Shown piece by piece: positions 29,401-37,146 of a stretch of 41,181 nt of DNA; the first letter of the stretch is position 1, and each line of letters starts with the position of its first letter. Both the position numbers and the translations under genes were made by a program. Under the pieces are notes generated by a model. The model was given only the letters and a program-made list of their open reading frames with translations, was not told where the DNA came from and did not search any database. Source of the stretch: Mediterranea sp. (in: CFB group bacteria) (lineage in GTDB: Bacteria; Bacteroidota; Bacteroidia; Bacteroidales; Bacteroidaceae); assembly GCA_031259755.1 (NCBI GenBank), contig JAIRKY010000007.1:1-41181 (forward strand), in the 5' to 3' direction.

Positions 29401-30302
29401 TTTGGCTCATCTTTATGGATCAAGATGTTTCCGACACCTGAATCAATAATTTCATCAATATGTTCCTTTTCAAGGATAGTCTCACGGTCAATGATAACCT
29501 CGTTACGTTCGATAGATACGACCTCACCGGTATCTTCATCTACAAAGTCTTCAATCCATGTCTTCAATACGCGTGCTGCAAGTTTACGACCGATAATTTT
29601 CTGAAGATTTTGCTTTGTTATTTTCACATCTTCAGCTAAGTTAAAGATTTCGAGAATGTCTTTGTCATTCTCAAAACCAATAGCTCTTAACAATGTAGTA
29701 ACAGGCAATTTCTTCTTACGGTCAATATATGCATACATTACATTATTAATGTCTGTAGCGAACTCGATCCATGAACCTTTAAATGGAATGATACGAGCTG
29801 AATATAACTTCGTTCCGTTAGCATGTACACTTTGTCCGAAGAATACGCCCGGAGAACGATGAAGTTGTGATACTACAACACGTTCCGCACCATTGATGAC
29901 AAAAGTTGCCTTATCAGTCATATATGGTATAGGGCCAAGGAACACATCCTGAATTACCGTATCGAAATCTTCGTGATCGGGATCTGTGCAATACAGTTTC
30001 AGTTTTGCCTTCAATGGAACACTATAAGTGAGCCCACGCTCTATACAATCTTTAATGGTATAGCGCGGCGGATCAATATAATAATCCAGGAACTCAAGAA
30101 CAAAATTGTTTCTTGTGTCGGCAATAGGGAAGTTTTCAGCAAATACTTTATACAATCCCTCATTTTTACGTTTTTCAGGTGGGGTGTCCAGTTGTAGAAA
30201 GTCTTGGAATGACTTCAATTGTACTTCCAAGAAGTCCGGATATTCAAGCGGATTCTTTGTTGAAGCAAAATTAACTCTTTGATTTACAGTATTTGAAGAC
30301 AT
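26490..30302 (-). CDS. rpoB: DNA-directed RNA polymerase subunit beta
   Basis: Second large subunit of RNA polymerase. The rifampicin-binding region reads [19 protein letters not shown] then [20 protein letters not shown], the unaltered susceptible form at the usual resistance positions as far as I can align by eye. Other landmarks are [15 protein letters not shown] near the C-terminal third and the closing [17 protein letters not shown]. At 1270 residues it is normal. It is separated from rplL by a 107-base gap holding a strong hairpin, so its level can be set apart from that of the ribosomal proteins. Confidence 0.99.
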   Translation of the reverse strand: MSSNTVNQRVNFASTKNPLEYPDFLEVQLKSFQDFLQLDTPPEKRKNEGLYKVFAENFPIADTRNNFVLEFLDYYIDPPRYTIKDCIERGLTYSVPLKAKLKLYCTDPDHEDFDTVIQDVFLGPIPYMTDKATFVINGAERVVVSQLHRSPGVFFGQSVHANGTKLYSARIIPFKGSWIEFATDINNVMYAYIDRKKKLPVTTLLRAIGFENDKDILEIFNLAEDVKITKQNLQKIIGRKLAARVLKTWIEDFVDEDTGEVVSIERNEVIIDRETILEKEHIDEIIDSGVGNILIHKDEPNQSDFSIIYNTLQKDPSNSEKEAVLYIYRQLRNADPADDASAREVINNLFFSEKRYDLGDVGRYRINKKLSLTTDMDVKVLTKEDIIEIIKYLIELINSKADVDDIDHLSNRRVRTVGEQLSNQFAVGLARMSRTIRERMNVRDNEVFTPIDLINAKTISSVINTFFGTNALSQFMDQTNPLAEITHKRRMSALGPGGLSRERAGFEVRDVHYTHYGRLCPIETPEGPNIGLISSLCVYAKINDLGFIETPYRKVENGKVDISENGIVYLTAEEEEDKIIAQGNAPLNDNGKFIRNRVKARQDADYPVVEPKRINLMDVAPQQIASIAASLIPFLEHDDANRALMGSNMMRQAVPLLKSEAPIVGTGIEGQLVKDSRSQITAEEDGVIEFVDATTIRVLYDRTEDEEFVSFESALKEYSIPKFRKTNQNMTIDLRPICEKGDRVTKGQILTEGYSTEKGELALGKNLLVAYMPWKGYNYEDAIVLNERVVREDLLTSVHVEEYSLEVRETKRGMEELTSDIPNVSEEATKDLDENGIVRIGARVQPGDILIGKITPKGESDPSPEEKLLRAIFGDKAGDVKDASLKASPSLQGVVIDKKLFSRVIKNRSAKLADKTLLPKYDDEFEHKVSKLHGILIQKLVTLTDGKISQGVKDYLGAEVIAKDAKFSVSDFDDLDFNSVQLSNWTGDEHTDGMVRDIILNFLKKYKELDAELKRKKFSLTIGDELPAGIIQMAKVYIAKKRKIGVGDKMAGRHGNKGIVSRIVRQEDMPFLADGTPVDIVLNPLGVPSRMNIGQIFEAVLGSAGKKLGVKFATPIFDGASLDDLSVWTDKAGLPRYGKTYLYDGGTGEQFDQPATVGVTYMLKLGHMVEDKMHARSIGPYSLITQQPLGGKAQFGGQRFGEMEVWALEAFGASHILQEILTIKSDDVVGRSKAYEAIVKGEPMPQAGIPESLNVLLHELRGLGLSVNLE

Positions 30303-30341
30303 CTGTCAATGAATTTAGAACTTAATTTTAAATATATACAC

Positions 30342-30381
30342 AAAAAGGTTAAGAATCCTCTGACAAAGAGGATTCTTAACC
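30342..30381 (-). terminator. Attenuator-like hairpin between rplL and rpoB
   Basis: GGTTAAGAATCCTC (30347-30360) pairs perfectly with 30368-30381 over a 7-base loop, and on the minus strand the stem is followed by TTTTTG. It has all the parts of an intrinsic terminator, inside what must be a through-transcribed operon. Partial termination at this junction is known in Escherichia coli, where it lowers rpoBC relative to rplJL. Confidence 0.8.
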
Positions 30382-30408
30382 GAATTACCTGATCACCAGG
30401 CTAATGTT

Positions 30409-30786
30409 TTATTTAAGTTCAACTTCAGCTCCAGCTTCTTCCAATGTTTTTTTCAATGATTCTGCTTCGTCTTTAGCCAAACCTTCTTTTACTACGCTAG
30501 GTACACCGTCAACCAGGTCTTTGGCTTCTTTCAAGCCAAGGCCACATGCTTCTTTAACGGCTTTCACAACTTGCAATTTAGCTGTACCAGCATTCTTCAA
30601 CACTACGTCGAATGAAGTTTTTTCTTCTTCAGCAGCAGCGCCGCCTACAGCAGGGCCAGCAGCAACAGCTACAGCTGCAGCAGCAGGTTCAATACCATAT
30701 TCTTCTTTAAGGATAGTTGCAAGTTCATTAACTTCTTTTACTGTCAAGTTAACTAATTGTTCTGCAAAAGCTTTCAAATCTGCCAT
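30409..30786 (-). CDS. rplL: 50S ribosomal protein L7/L12
   Basis: Stalk protein that recruits translation factors. The N-terminal dimerisation helices ([19 protein letters not shown]) are followed by an Ala/Gly hinge near residues 37-55 and the globular domain ([23 protein letters not shown] to the end). At 125 residues it is the normal size. It follows rplJ by 46 bases. Confidence 0.98.
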   Translation of the reverse strand: MADLKAFAEQLVNLTVKEVNELATILKEEYGIEPAAAAVAVAAGPAVGGAAAEEEKTSFDVVLKNAGTAKLQVVKAVKEACGLGLKEAKDLVDGVPSVVKEGLAKDEAESLKKTLEEAGAEVELK

Positions 30787-30832
30787 TTTTGTATGTTTTT
30801 TAATTGTTCAATTTACTAAAATAATTATTGAA

Positions 30833-31345
30833 TTATCTTTCACTAAGTGTTTGAAGCACTCCGTGAATGGTGTTACCACCTGATTGAAGAGCTGAGATAA
30901 CATTTTTCGCGGGTGATTGCAGCAATGCAATAATATCGGCGATAACTTCGTTCTTGCTCTTAATGCTAACAAGAGCATCTAATTGCTGAGCTCCAATGTA
31001 GAAACTTTCTTCTGCATAAGCAGCTTTCAGTCCCGGAATACCATCCTTAGCGACATTTTTGATCAACTTAGCCGGTGCGTTCGCTGTATTACAGAACATA
31101 ACAGCTGTTGAGCCTTTCAATGTTTTATAAAGAGGAGTAAAATCTTCTTCGAGGGTATCAAATGCTTTTTGTAAAAGCGTATTTTTCACAACCATCAATT
31201 TGATGTCTGCTTTAAAACAGGCTCTTCTCAATGCATTTGTAGCTTCTGCATTCATTGCAGTAAGATCCACCAAATAGAAATGGCCGTATTCTTTAACTGT
31301 AGTAGCAATTAGCTCTATAATCGTATTTTTATCTTCCTTTCTCAT
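30833..31345 (-). CDS. rplJ: 50S ribosomal protein L10
   Basis: Base of the ribosomal stalk, binding 23S rRNA and L7/L12 dimers. It shows NTIIELIATTVKEYGHFYLVD at the start, RRACFKADIKLMVVKNTLLQKA near residue 40, and a C-terminal helix for L7/L12 binding. At 170 residues it is normal. Only 11 bases separate it from rplA, too few for the L10-binding leader found before rplJ in other bacteria. Confidence 0.97.
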   Translation of the reverse strand: MRKEDKNTIIELIATTVKEYGHFYLVDLTAMNAEATNALRRACFKADIKLMVVKNTLLQKAFDTLEEDFTPLYKTLKGSTAVMFCNTANAPAKLIKNVAKDGIPGLKAAYAEESFYIGAQQLDALVSIKSKNEVIADIIALLQSPAKNVISALQSGGNTIHGVLQTLSER

Positions 31346-31356
31346 TATTCGTTTTA

Positions 31357-32055
31357 TTAGATTTCTTCAATTGTTTTCGGGTCAATTTTAATACCCGGAC
31401 TCATTGTACTCGAAAGATAAATACTCTTTATATATGTACCTTTAGCCGTGCTTGGTTTTAATTTATTCAATGTAGCGATGAATTCTTTTGCGTTACCGCG
31501 AATCTTTTCCACATCAAATGAAACTTTACCGATAGAAGTATGAACGATACCGGCTTTGTCAACTTTAAAGTCGATTTTACCTTGTTTTACTTCTTTCACA
31601 GCTTTAGCAACATCCATAGTTACAGTGCCACTCTTAGGATTAGGCATCAGGCCACGGGGCCCTAACACACGTCCTAAAGCTCCAATCTTACCCATGATAG
31701 ATGGCATCGTAATGATTACATCAATATCGGTCCATCCACCTTTGATCTTATCTATGTATTCGTCAAGACCAACATAGTCAGCGCCAGCTTCTTTTGCAGC
31801 AGCTTCAACATCAGGAGTACAAAGTACCAATACACGTACATCTTTACCTGTTCCATGAGGAAGTGAAACAACACCTCTCACCATTTGGTTAGCTTTACGC
31901 GGGTCAACTCCTAAGCGTACATCAATATCTAATGAAGCATCGAATTTAGTGAAAGTGATCTCTTTCACCAAAGATGCGGCTTCTTTCAGTGAGTATGCTT
32001 TCCCTGCTTCAATTTTTTCTGCAGCTAACTTTTGATTTTTTGTCAGTTTACCCAT
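31357..32055 (-). CDS. rplA: 50S ribosomal protein L1
   Basis: rRNA-binding protein of the mobile L1 stalk and, in many bacteria, a translational repressor of its own rplK-rplA message. Family landmarks are [25 protein letters not shown] split across residues 34-60, [18 protein letters not shown] near residue 130, and the closing [14 protein letters not shown]. At 232 residues it is complete. It lies 17 bases after rplK. Confidence 0.98.
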   Translation of the reverse strand: MGKLTKNQKLAAEKIEAGKAYSLKEAASLVKEITFTKFDASLDIDVRLGVDPRKANQMVRGVVSLPHGTGKDVRVLVLCTPDVEAAAKEAGADYVGLDEYIDKIKGGWTDIDVIITMPSIMGKIGALGRVLGPRGLMPNPKSGTVTMDVAKAVKEVKQGKIDFKVDKAGIVHTSIGKVSFDVEKIRGNAKEFIATLNKLKPSTAKGTYIKSIYLSSTMSPGIKIDPKTIEEI

Positions 32056-32072
32056 TATAAATTGAAGTTTAA

Positions 32073-32516
32073 TTAATTGTTAACCGGGAACTCCCCTTTT
32101 ACAGTGATACCCATACTTCTTGCTGTACCTGCAACCATTCTCATAGCAGACTCAATGGTAAAACAATTTAAGTCAACCATTTTATCTTGAGCAATCGTTT
32201 GTACTTGTCCCCAAGTGATCTCGGCAACTTTCTTACGATTAGGCTCAGCAGAGCCACTCTTTTGCTTAGTCAGTTCAAGTAACTGAATAGCAACGGGTGG
32301 AGTCTTGATTACGAAATCAAAAGACTTATCCGAGTAGTAAGTGATAATTACGGGTAATATTTTACCTGCTTTGTCCTGGGTTCTGGCGTTGAATTGCTTG
32401 CAAAACTCCATGATGTTGATCCCTTTCGAACCCAATGCAGGTCCTACTGGGGGCGATGGATTTGCCGCGCCTCCTTTAATTTGTAATTTGATTTGTCCAG
32501 CAACTTCTTTAGCCAT
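32073..32516 (-). CDS. rplK: 50S ribosomal protein L11
   Basis: Binds the GTPase-associated region of 23S rRNA. The N-terminal domain reads [21 protein letters not shown] with the conserved prolines, then [15 protein letters not shown]; the C-terminal rRNA-binding domain has VKTPPVA-like and ARSMGITV segments. At 147 residues it is normal. It follows nusG by 53 bases. Confidence 0.98.
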   Translation of the reverse strand: MAKEVAGQIKLQIKGGAANPSPPVGPALGSKGINIMEFCKQFNARTQDKAGKILPVIITYYSDKSFDFVIKTPPVAIQLLELTKQKSGSAEPNRKKVAEITWGQVQTIAQDKMVDLNCFTIESAMRMVAGTARSMGITVKGEFPVNN

Positions 32517-32569
32517 TTTTATTAATTTATATGTGAATTAATGAAGAATACCACAGCGTAACACCTGCA

Positions 32570-33112
32570 CTATTCTTTTTCAACTTGCATAAAGCCCAAT
32601 TCGAGCGGAGTCTTCCGTCCGAATATCTTTACCATGACCTTCAGTTTTTTCTTTTCCGTATTCACTTCTTCAACGACTCCACTGAATCCGTTAAACGGTC
32701 CAAAAGCTACTTTTACGGTTTCGCCAACAATATACGGGATATTCAAGTCTTCACCTAATTCCTGTAATTCGTCCACTGTACCTAATATTCGATTCACTTC
32801 CGATTGTCTTAATGGCACCGGTTTTTCGGAACCGCCTAAAAACCCAATCACATTAGGCGTGTTTCTCAAATGATGAGCAACTTCGCCAACCAGAGCTGCC
32901 TCTACCAAAACGTATCCCGGAAGATAACTTCTTTCTTTCACAATTTTTTTACCATTGCGAACCTGATATACTTTTTCGGTAGGAATCAAAACCTGAGAGA
33001 CATATTCACCAAGATTGCTGTTTTTTATGTCAGCTTCGAGATATTCTTTAACCTTAGTTTCTTTTCCGCTAATAGCACGCAAAACGTACCATTTCTTTTC
33101 AATCTCAGACAT
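32570..33112 (-). CDS. nusG: Transcription termination/antitermination protein NusG
   Basis: Binds the RNA polymerase clamp and links it to Rho or the ribosome. The NGN domain is visible (KKWYVLRAISGKETKVKEYL at the start, LPGYVLVEA near residue 65, TPNVIGFLGG near 85), followed by a C-terminal KOW domain near 125-160 (VKVAFGPFNGFSGVVEEV). At 180 residues it is normal. It follows secE by 13 bases. Confidence 0.98.
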   Translation of the reverse strand: MSEIEKKWYVLRAISGKETKVKEYLEADIKNSNLGEYVSQVLIPTEKVYQVRNGKKIVKERSYLPGYVLVEAALVGEVAHHLRNTPNVIGFLGGSEKPVPLRQSEVNRILGTVDELQELGEDLNIPYIVGETVKVAFGPFNGFSGVVEEVNTEKKKLKVMVKIFGRKTPLELGFMQVEKE

Positions 33113-33125
33113 CTTAACTCTTCGT

Positions 33126-33317
33126 TTAATGTGGATAGATTATTTTTTCCATGAATGTCTGGAAACAGAAGTCCATCGCGAACACCACCAATGCAATAAG
33201 TAGGGAAGCATATAAAACAACTACTGCACTACTAGTTAGTTCGGAATACGTTGGCCACGACACTTTATGAACAAGTTCGTTGTAAGATTCTTTAATGTAG
33301 TTTGTTATCTTTTTCAT
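33126..33317 (-). CDS. secE: Preprotein translocase subunit SecE
   Basis: Essential small membrane subunit of the SecYEG channel. From the ATG at 33317 it has 63 residues: the amphipathic conserved helix (ESYNELVHKVSWPTYSEL) followed by one membrane span (VVVLYASLLIALVVFAMDF). An open frame continues upstream to 33389, but that part is the tRNA-Trp gene read in frame, so the longer start is wrong. It precedes nusG, as in most bacteria. Confidence 0.96.
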   Translation of the reverse strand: MKKITNYIKESYNELVHKVSWPTYSELTSSAVVVLYASLLIALVVFAMDFCFQTFMEKIIYPH

Positions 33318-33331
33318 TTCGATAATATTAG

Positions 33332-33404
33332 CACGGGAGGAGAGGCTCGAACTCCCGACACCTGGTTTTGGAGACCAGTGCTCTACCAACTGAGCTACTC
33401 CCGT
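33332..33404 (-). tRNA. tRNA-Trp (CCA anticodon)
   Basis: The minus strand gives a full cloverleaf: acceptor ACGGGAG/CTCCCGT, D arm AGCTCAGTTGGTAGAGC, anticodon loop CTCCAAA with anticodon CCA, and T arm GGGAGTTCGAGCCTCTC. The 3' CCA is not encoded. It lies between tuf and secE, a usual Bacteroidota position. Confidence 0.97.
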
Positions 33405-33452
33405 ATAAATCCAGTTTCCATTTACTTCATGGGAACCGGAAATATTTAATAA

Positions 33453-34637
33453 TTAAAGGATTTCAGTAATCTGACCAGCACCTACTGTACGTCCACCTTC
33501 GCGGATAGCGAAACGAAGACCCACATTCAATGCAACCGGATAAATCAAATCTACAGTAATAGTTACGTTATCACCTGGCATTACCATTTCTGTTCCTTCA
33601 GGAAGAGTAATTTCACCGGTTACGTCCAATGTACGGATATAGAATTGAGGACGATATTTGTTGTGGAATGGAGTGTGACGTCCACCTTCTTCTTTTTTCA
33701 GGATGTACACCTCAGCTTTGAATTTAGCATGAGGAGTGATCTGTCCCGGGTGACAGATAACCATACCACGTTTGATTTCGTTCTTGTCGATGCCACGAAG
33801 TAGTAAACCTACGTTATCACCAGCTTCACCTACATCAAGAAGTTTACGAAACATTTCAACACCGGTTACAACTGACTTTTTAGCTTCCGATCCAAGACCG
33901 ATGATTTGAATTTCATCACCAACCTTAACGACACCAGCTTCAATACGACCTGTTGCTACAGTACCGCGACCAGTGATTGAGAATACGTCTTCAACAGGCA
34001 TCAAGAATGGTTTATCAATATCACGTGGAGGCAATGGAATCCAAGTATCAACTGCATCCATCAATTCCATGATTTTCTCTTCCCATTGAGCAACACCATT
34101 CAATCCACCAAGAGCGGAACCTTGGATAACCGGAGTGTTGTCGCCGTCAAAGTCATAAAATGAAAGAAGTTCTCTCATTTCCATTTCTACAAGTTCCAAC
34201 ATCTCAGCATCATCGACCATATCGCATTTGTTCATGAAAACAACCAGCTTAGGTACGTTCACCTGACGAGCCAAAAGGATGTGCTCACGTGTTTGAGGCA
34301 TAGGACCATCAGTAGCGGCAACTACAATGATAGCGCCGTCCATCTGAGCCGCACCGGTTACCATGTTCTTTACATAGTCAGCGTGACCCGGACAGTCAAC
34401 GTGAGCATAGTGACGATTAACGGTTTCATATTCAACGTGAGCAGTGTTGATTGTGATACCTCTTTCTTTTTCTTCCGGAGCGTTGTCGATAGAATCGAAA
34501 GAGCGCAACTCTGAAAGGCCTTTTTTGGCCAACACTGTAGTGATAGCAGCAGTTAACGTGGTTTTACCGTGGTCGACGTGACCAATTGTACCAATATTAA
34601 CGTGCGGCTTGGTACGATTAAATTTCTCTTTAGCCAT
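33453..34637 (-). CDS. tuf: Translation elongation factor Tu
   Basis: GTPase that brings aminoacyl-tRNA to the ribosome. G-domain motifs are [10 protein letters not shown] from residue 19, the switch region with [25 protein letters not shown] near 81, NKCDMVDD near 136 and the SALGGLNG stretch near 175. Domains 2 and 3 follow ([37 protein letters not shown]). At 394 residues it is full length. It is preceded by four tRNA genes and followed by tRNA-Trp, all on one transcript. Confidence 0.99.
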   Translation of the reverse strand: MAKEKFNRTKPHVNIGTIGHVDHGKTTLTAAITTVLAKKGLSELRSFDSIDNAPEEKERGITINTAHVEYETVNRHYAHVDCPGHADYVKNMVTGAAQMDGAIIVVAATDGPMPQTREHILLARQVNVPKLVVFMNKCDMVDDAEMLELVEMEMRELLSFYDFDGDNTPVIQGSALGGLNGVAQWEEKIMELMDAVDTWIPLPPRDIDKPFLMPVEDVFSITGRGTVATGRIEAGVVKVGDEIQIIGLGSEAKKSVVTGVEMFRKLLDVGEAGDNVGLLLRGIDKNEIKRGMVICHPGQITPHAKFKAEVYILKKEEGGRHTPFHNKYRPQFYIRTLDVTGEITLPEGTEMVMPGDNVTITVDLIYPVALNVGLRFAIREGGRTVGAGQITEIL

Positions 34638-34693
34638 AGCTTTACTTGTTATTTAATTTATGATTAATAATCAGCTTATCTGTATTCAATGAG

Positions 34694-34765
<72 letters not shown>

Positions 34766-34774
34766 AAACAAAAG

Positions 34775-34847
34775 AGCGGAAGACGGGGCTCAAACCCGCG
34801 ACCCTCAGCTTGGAAGGCTAATGCTCTATCAACTGAGCTACTTCCGC
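34775..34847 (-). tRNA. tRNA-Gly (TCC anticodon)
   Basis: Acceptor GCGGAAG/CTTCCGC, D arm AGCTCAGTTGATAGAGC, anticodon loop with TCC between TAGCC-type and AGCT-type stems, and T arm GCGGGTTTGAGCCCCGT. CCA is not encoded. It lies 9 bases from the preceding tRNA-Thr gene. Confidence 0.95.
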
Positions 34848-34860
34848 TTATGCTCACTCG

Positions 34861-34943
34861 TGGGTAGTGATGGATTCGAACCACCGAAGTCGAAAGACAG
34901 CAGATTTACAGTCTGCCCCATTTGGCCACTCTGGTAACTACCC
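34861..34943 (-). tRNA. tRNA-Tyr (GTA anticodon)
   Basis: Class II tRNA with a long variable arm (83 bases). Acceptor GGGTAGT/ACTACCC, anticodon stem-loop GCAGACTGTAAATCTGC with GTA, variable arm, then T arm GGTGGTTCGAATCCATC. CCA is not encoded. Confidence 0.96.
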
Positions 34944-34974
34944 TTTTTCAATCTTACGAACACTGTTTGCCTTG

Positions 34975-35048
34975 AGCCTCTTGTCGGATTCGAACCAACG
35001 ACCCCGAGATTACAAATCACGTGCTCTGGCCAACTGAGCTAAAGAGGC
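34975..35048 (-). tRNA. tRNA-Thr (TGT anticodon)
   Basis: First gene of the tRNA-tuf transcript. Acceptor GCCTCTT/AAGAGGC, D arm AGCTCAGTTGGCCAGAGC, anticodon loop ATTTGTAAT with TGT, T arm GTTGGTTCGAATCCGAC. CCA is not encoded. Confidence 0.95.
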
Positions 35049-35095
35049 AAAGCCAAAAAACTACCGCTACGTCTTAATTGTAAGCGAAACGGCTG

Positions 35096-35126
35096 CAAAT
35101 TTAGTCATTTATTTCTTTCCTGCAAA
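35096..35126 (-). promoter_or_regulatory. Promoter of the tRNA-tuf-secE-nusG-rpl-rpo cluster
   Basis: On the minus strand TTTG (35126-35123) and TAAATTTG (35103-35096) are 19 bases apart, an excellent Bacteroidota promoter. It lies about 48 bases before the first tRNA, with its -33 box only about 17 bases past the hpf stop. Confidence 0.75.
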
Positions 35127-35142
35127 ATATTTGCTTTTATTT

Positions 35143-35442
35143 TTATTTCTTTCTCATCTTTTCTTTATGCTTCATCAATTGCTTTTCCAGCGCCTCAATA
35201 CAGAGAGTCACAGCTTCTTCAAAAGAGTCACAGATTTTATTGGCATAAAAATCGTAATTCGGAACATAGACTTTAATTCCTGCTTCCTTATTTGTTGCGG
35301 TTTCAGGCTTCACTATCTTTAATACGACTTCTACTGAATTTATCTCGTCATAAAACTTTTCCAGTTTAGATACTTTTTTCTGAATAAAAGTCTGCAGATG
35401 TTCTGCCGCATCAAAATGAATGGATTGAATTCTAATTTCCAT
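35143..35442 (-). CDS. hpf: Ribosome hibernation-promoting factor (HPF/YfiA family)
   Basis: Small protein that binds the 30S decoding centre and silences ribosomes in stationary phase. The S30AE fold is clear: MEIRIQSIHFDAAEHLQTFI, then VSKLEKFYDEINSVEVVLKI, and a basic KDYFYAN-like YDFYANKICDSFEEAV segment near residue 65. At 99 residues it is the short form, without the C-terminal dimerisation domain of long HPF, so it should inactivate single 70S ribosomes or need a partner for dimers. It follows the recombinase by 16 bases and shares the rpsU operon. Confidence 0.93.
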   Translation of the reverse strand: MEIRIQSIHFDAAEHLQTFIQKKVSKLEKFYDEINSVEVVLKIVKPETATNKEAGIKVYVPNYDFYANKICDSFEEAVTLCIEALEKQLMKHKEKMRKK

Positions 35443-35458
35443 ACTAACCTCCTTTTTT

Positions 35459-36361
35459 TTAAGCTCTTGGATGAGCCTGTTTATACACTTTTTTTAGTTC
35501 TTCAAAAGTGGTATGCGTATAAATTTCCGTAGTTGCCAAACTACTATGTCCAAGAAGTTCTTTTATCGTCCCCAGCTCAGCTTCATTATTGAGCATTGTT
35601 GTTGCGAAAGTATGTCTCAGTACATGGGGACTTCTCTTCTTTTGCGTTACCACTTTCGAAAGGTTCCGTTTCACGATACTATAGACCAACCCCCTATAAA
35701 GCCGTTCGCCATTCTCTTTTACAAAGAACGCGTCGGTCATTCTGGGCGTCTGCTCGTTTCTTATATTAATATATTCAAGCATTGTTTGTTTCAGCTCATC
35801 GCCAAAAGGAATCAATCTCTGCTTATTCCTTTTCCCGATCACTTTAAGTTGGGAATAGGAGAAATCAACATCACTGTCATTCAAGCCAATCAATTCCGAC
35901 AATCGCATGCCTGTAACATAAAATGTCCCGACAATCAACCGATCCCGGCATCCCACAAAACCATCTCCAAAATCAGTCTCATCCAAGAGCCTGTCCATAT
36001 CGCTCTCCTTTATAAATACAGGCAGAGGTTTTTTCTTTTTCGGACCGGTTATTTTTCGTAATGGGTCCTTAGTTACCTCACCTTGTTTCAGAAGATACTT
36101 ATAGAAAGACCGGAGAGAACTCAATTTCCGGTTAACGGAACTGGGACTGGAACCTCCATCCATCAGTGAAACAATCCATCCACGGATATCGTCGGCCTCA
36201 ACAACGGAAAGTTCAAAATCTTCACTACCCCCTTCTCGAAGAAAATTCCAGAACTGAATGATATCCCTGCCATATTCATCTATGGTCTTATCAGAATAGT
36301 TCCGCTCGAATCGGAGATAATCAAGAAAAGATTCTGTTAACATAATACCGCTACATCTCAT
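35459..36361 (-). CDS. Tyrosine recombinase of the XerC/XerD family
   Basis: Probable chromosome-dimer resolution recombinase acting at dif. The N-terminal SAM-like core-binding domain (FLDYLRFERNYSDKTIDEYGRD) is followed by the catalytic domain. Catalytic residues, counted from the first ATG, are Arg153 (TGMRLSEL), the GKRNKQR lysine near 177, His246-x-x-Arg249 (HVLRHTF), His272 (GHSS) and nucleophile Tyr281 (IYTH). An ATG six codons inside (36343) gives MLTESFLDYL, the more usual start; either is possible. Housekeeping context between rpsU and hpf argues for a Xer protein rather than a mobile integrase. I cannot decide XerC versus XerD. Confidence 0.9.
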   Translation of the reverse strand: MRCSGIMLTESFLDYLRFERNYSDKTIDEYGRDIIQFWNFLREGGSEDFELSVVEADDIRGWIVSLMDGGSSPSSVNRKLSSLRSFYKYLLKQGEVTKDPLRKITGPKKKKPLPVFIKESDMDRLLDETDFGDGFVGCRDRLIVGTFYVTGMRLSELIGLNDSDVDFSYSQLKVIGKRNKQRLIPFGDELKQTMLEYINIRNEQTPRMTDAFFVKENGERLYRGLVYSIVKRNLSKVVTQKKRSPHVLRHTFATTMLNNEAELGTIKELLGHSSLATTEIYTHTTFEELKKVYKQAHPRA

Positions 36362-36425
36362 TTATTATATACTGTGCAACGAATATATGAAAAAGAATCT
36401 AATAAATCAAAGTATTTTAGATTTA

Positions 36426-36617
36426 TTAATCCTCTATCTGCTGCAGTTTTTGTATGTAAATAGCACGTTCTTTTTTTAGTCTGTTAATCACAGATGGCTT
36501 GTCAAACTGTTGTCTGCGTCTTAGTTCTTTAATGGTGCCTGTCTTTTCGAATTTTCTTTTAAATTTCTTCAAGGCTTTTTCAATGTTCTCGCCCTCTTTT
36601 ACCGGTACTATGATCAT
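36426..36617 (-). CDS. rpsU: 30S ribosomal protein S21
   Basis: Small basic ribosomal protein of 63 residues, with MIIVPVKEGENIEKALKKFK at the start and the TGTIKELRRRQQFDKPS core. This matches the Bacteroidota form. It is first in the rpsU-xer-hpf operon, 64 bases or more before the recombinase start, under a canonical promoter. Confidence 0.96.
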   Translation of the reverse strand: MIIVPVKEGENIEKALKKFKRKFEKTGTIKELRRRQQFDKPSVINRLKKERAIYIQKLQQIED

Positions 36618-36673
36618 TTTAGTTTTTAGATTAAATTATTTATATTTTTTAATTTCGTTTACTTTTAGCGGGG

Positions 36674-36705
36674 CAAAATTACACATACTTTCTTTATCTT
36701 CCAAA
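36674..36705 (-). promoter_or_regulatory. Promoter of the rpsU-xer-hpf operon
   Basis: Minus-strand TTTG (36705-36702) and TAATTTTG (36681-36674) are 20 bases apart. The predicted transcript would carry a leader of about 50 bases before rpsU. Confidence 0.75.
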
Positions 36706-36932
36706 TTTAGGTGGTTTTTTATAGCATTGTAGATTCAACATCTCAATGCAACTTTGTTCTGCAAATTTAGGAAAAAGATTTCTTTGGATGGATACAACTT
36801 TAATTTTTCTCCAGATATTCTTTGGATGGCGAGCTGCGGAATACTGCTTCGAGGACTCAAGAAATGGAGATATACCGATTTTTTATGACAACGCAAAAGA
36901 CAGCCCTGTGAAGTGTCCGAAAGAGCCGCAAG

Positions 36933-36971
36933 CCTTTCATCCGTTTTTGTGCACAAAAAACGGATGAAAGG
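36933..36971. repeat. 39-base near-perfect palindrome
   Basis: CCTTTCATCCG at one end and CGGATGAAAGG at the other enclose TTTTTGTGCACAAAAAA; the only asymmetry is five T against six A. The stem is about 18 base pairs with almost no loop. No T-run follows on either strand, so it is not an ordinary terminator. Confidence 0.7.
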
Positions 36972-37092
36972 AATTCAAGAGATTCAATCCCCTTCAGAAG
37001 GGTTGTGTTGTGGGGTCGTCCATTTGCAAAAATCATATTGAAAGATGGCAGATTCCGATGGAATAGAGATGGAAAAAGTTGTTTTTTAGGGG

Positions 37093-37119
37093 TTTGTAAG
37101 AAAATTTTTCGTATTTTTG
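37093..37119 (+). promoter_or_regulatory. Probable promoter of the S41 peptidase gene
   Basis: TATTTTTG at 37112-37119 fits the -7 consensus. TTTG at 37093-37096 is 15 bases away, shorter than ideal. It would give a leader of about 23 bases. Confidence 0.5.
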
Positions 37120-37146
37120 TATCCATGCATAATAAACAACTAAAAG

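Larger units (their letters stand above)
36618..37146. other. Intergenic region between rpsU and the S41 peptidase
   Basis: 529 bases with no gene I accept; the open frames here lack family features. It contains the rpsU promoter, a second minus-strand TAAATTTG near 36762, the long palindrome at 36933-36971 and a probable promoter for the S41 peptidase. Confidence 0.6.

Noticed and set aside
31346-31356. L10 (rplJ) autoregulatory leader
   Set aside because: Only 11 bases lie between rplA and rplJ, too few for the folded L10-binding leader known elsewhere.
33318-33389. 24-residue N-terminal extension of SecE
   Set aside because: The extension is the tRNA-Trp gene read in frame. SecE begins at MKKITNYIKES (33317).
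35459-36361. Tyrosine recombinase as the integrase of a mobile element
   Set aside because: It is embedded between rpsU and hpf in a housekeeping operon with no attachment-site repeats or mobile genes, so a Xer-type role fits better.
36735-37126. Overlapping open frames of 66-89 codons on both strands
   Set aside because: They have no recognisable domains and overlap the long palindrome and promoter elements; the region reads better as intergenic.
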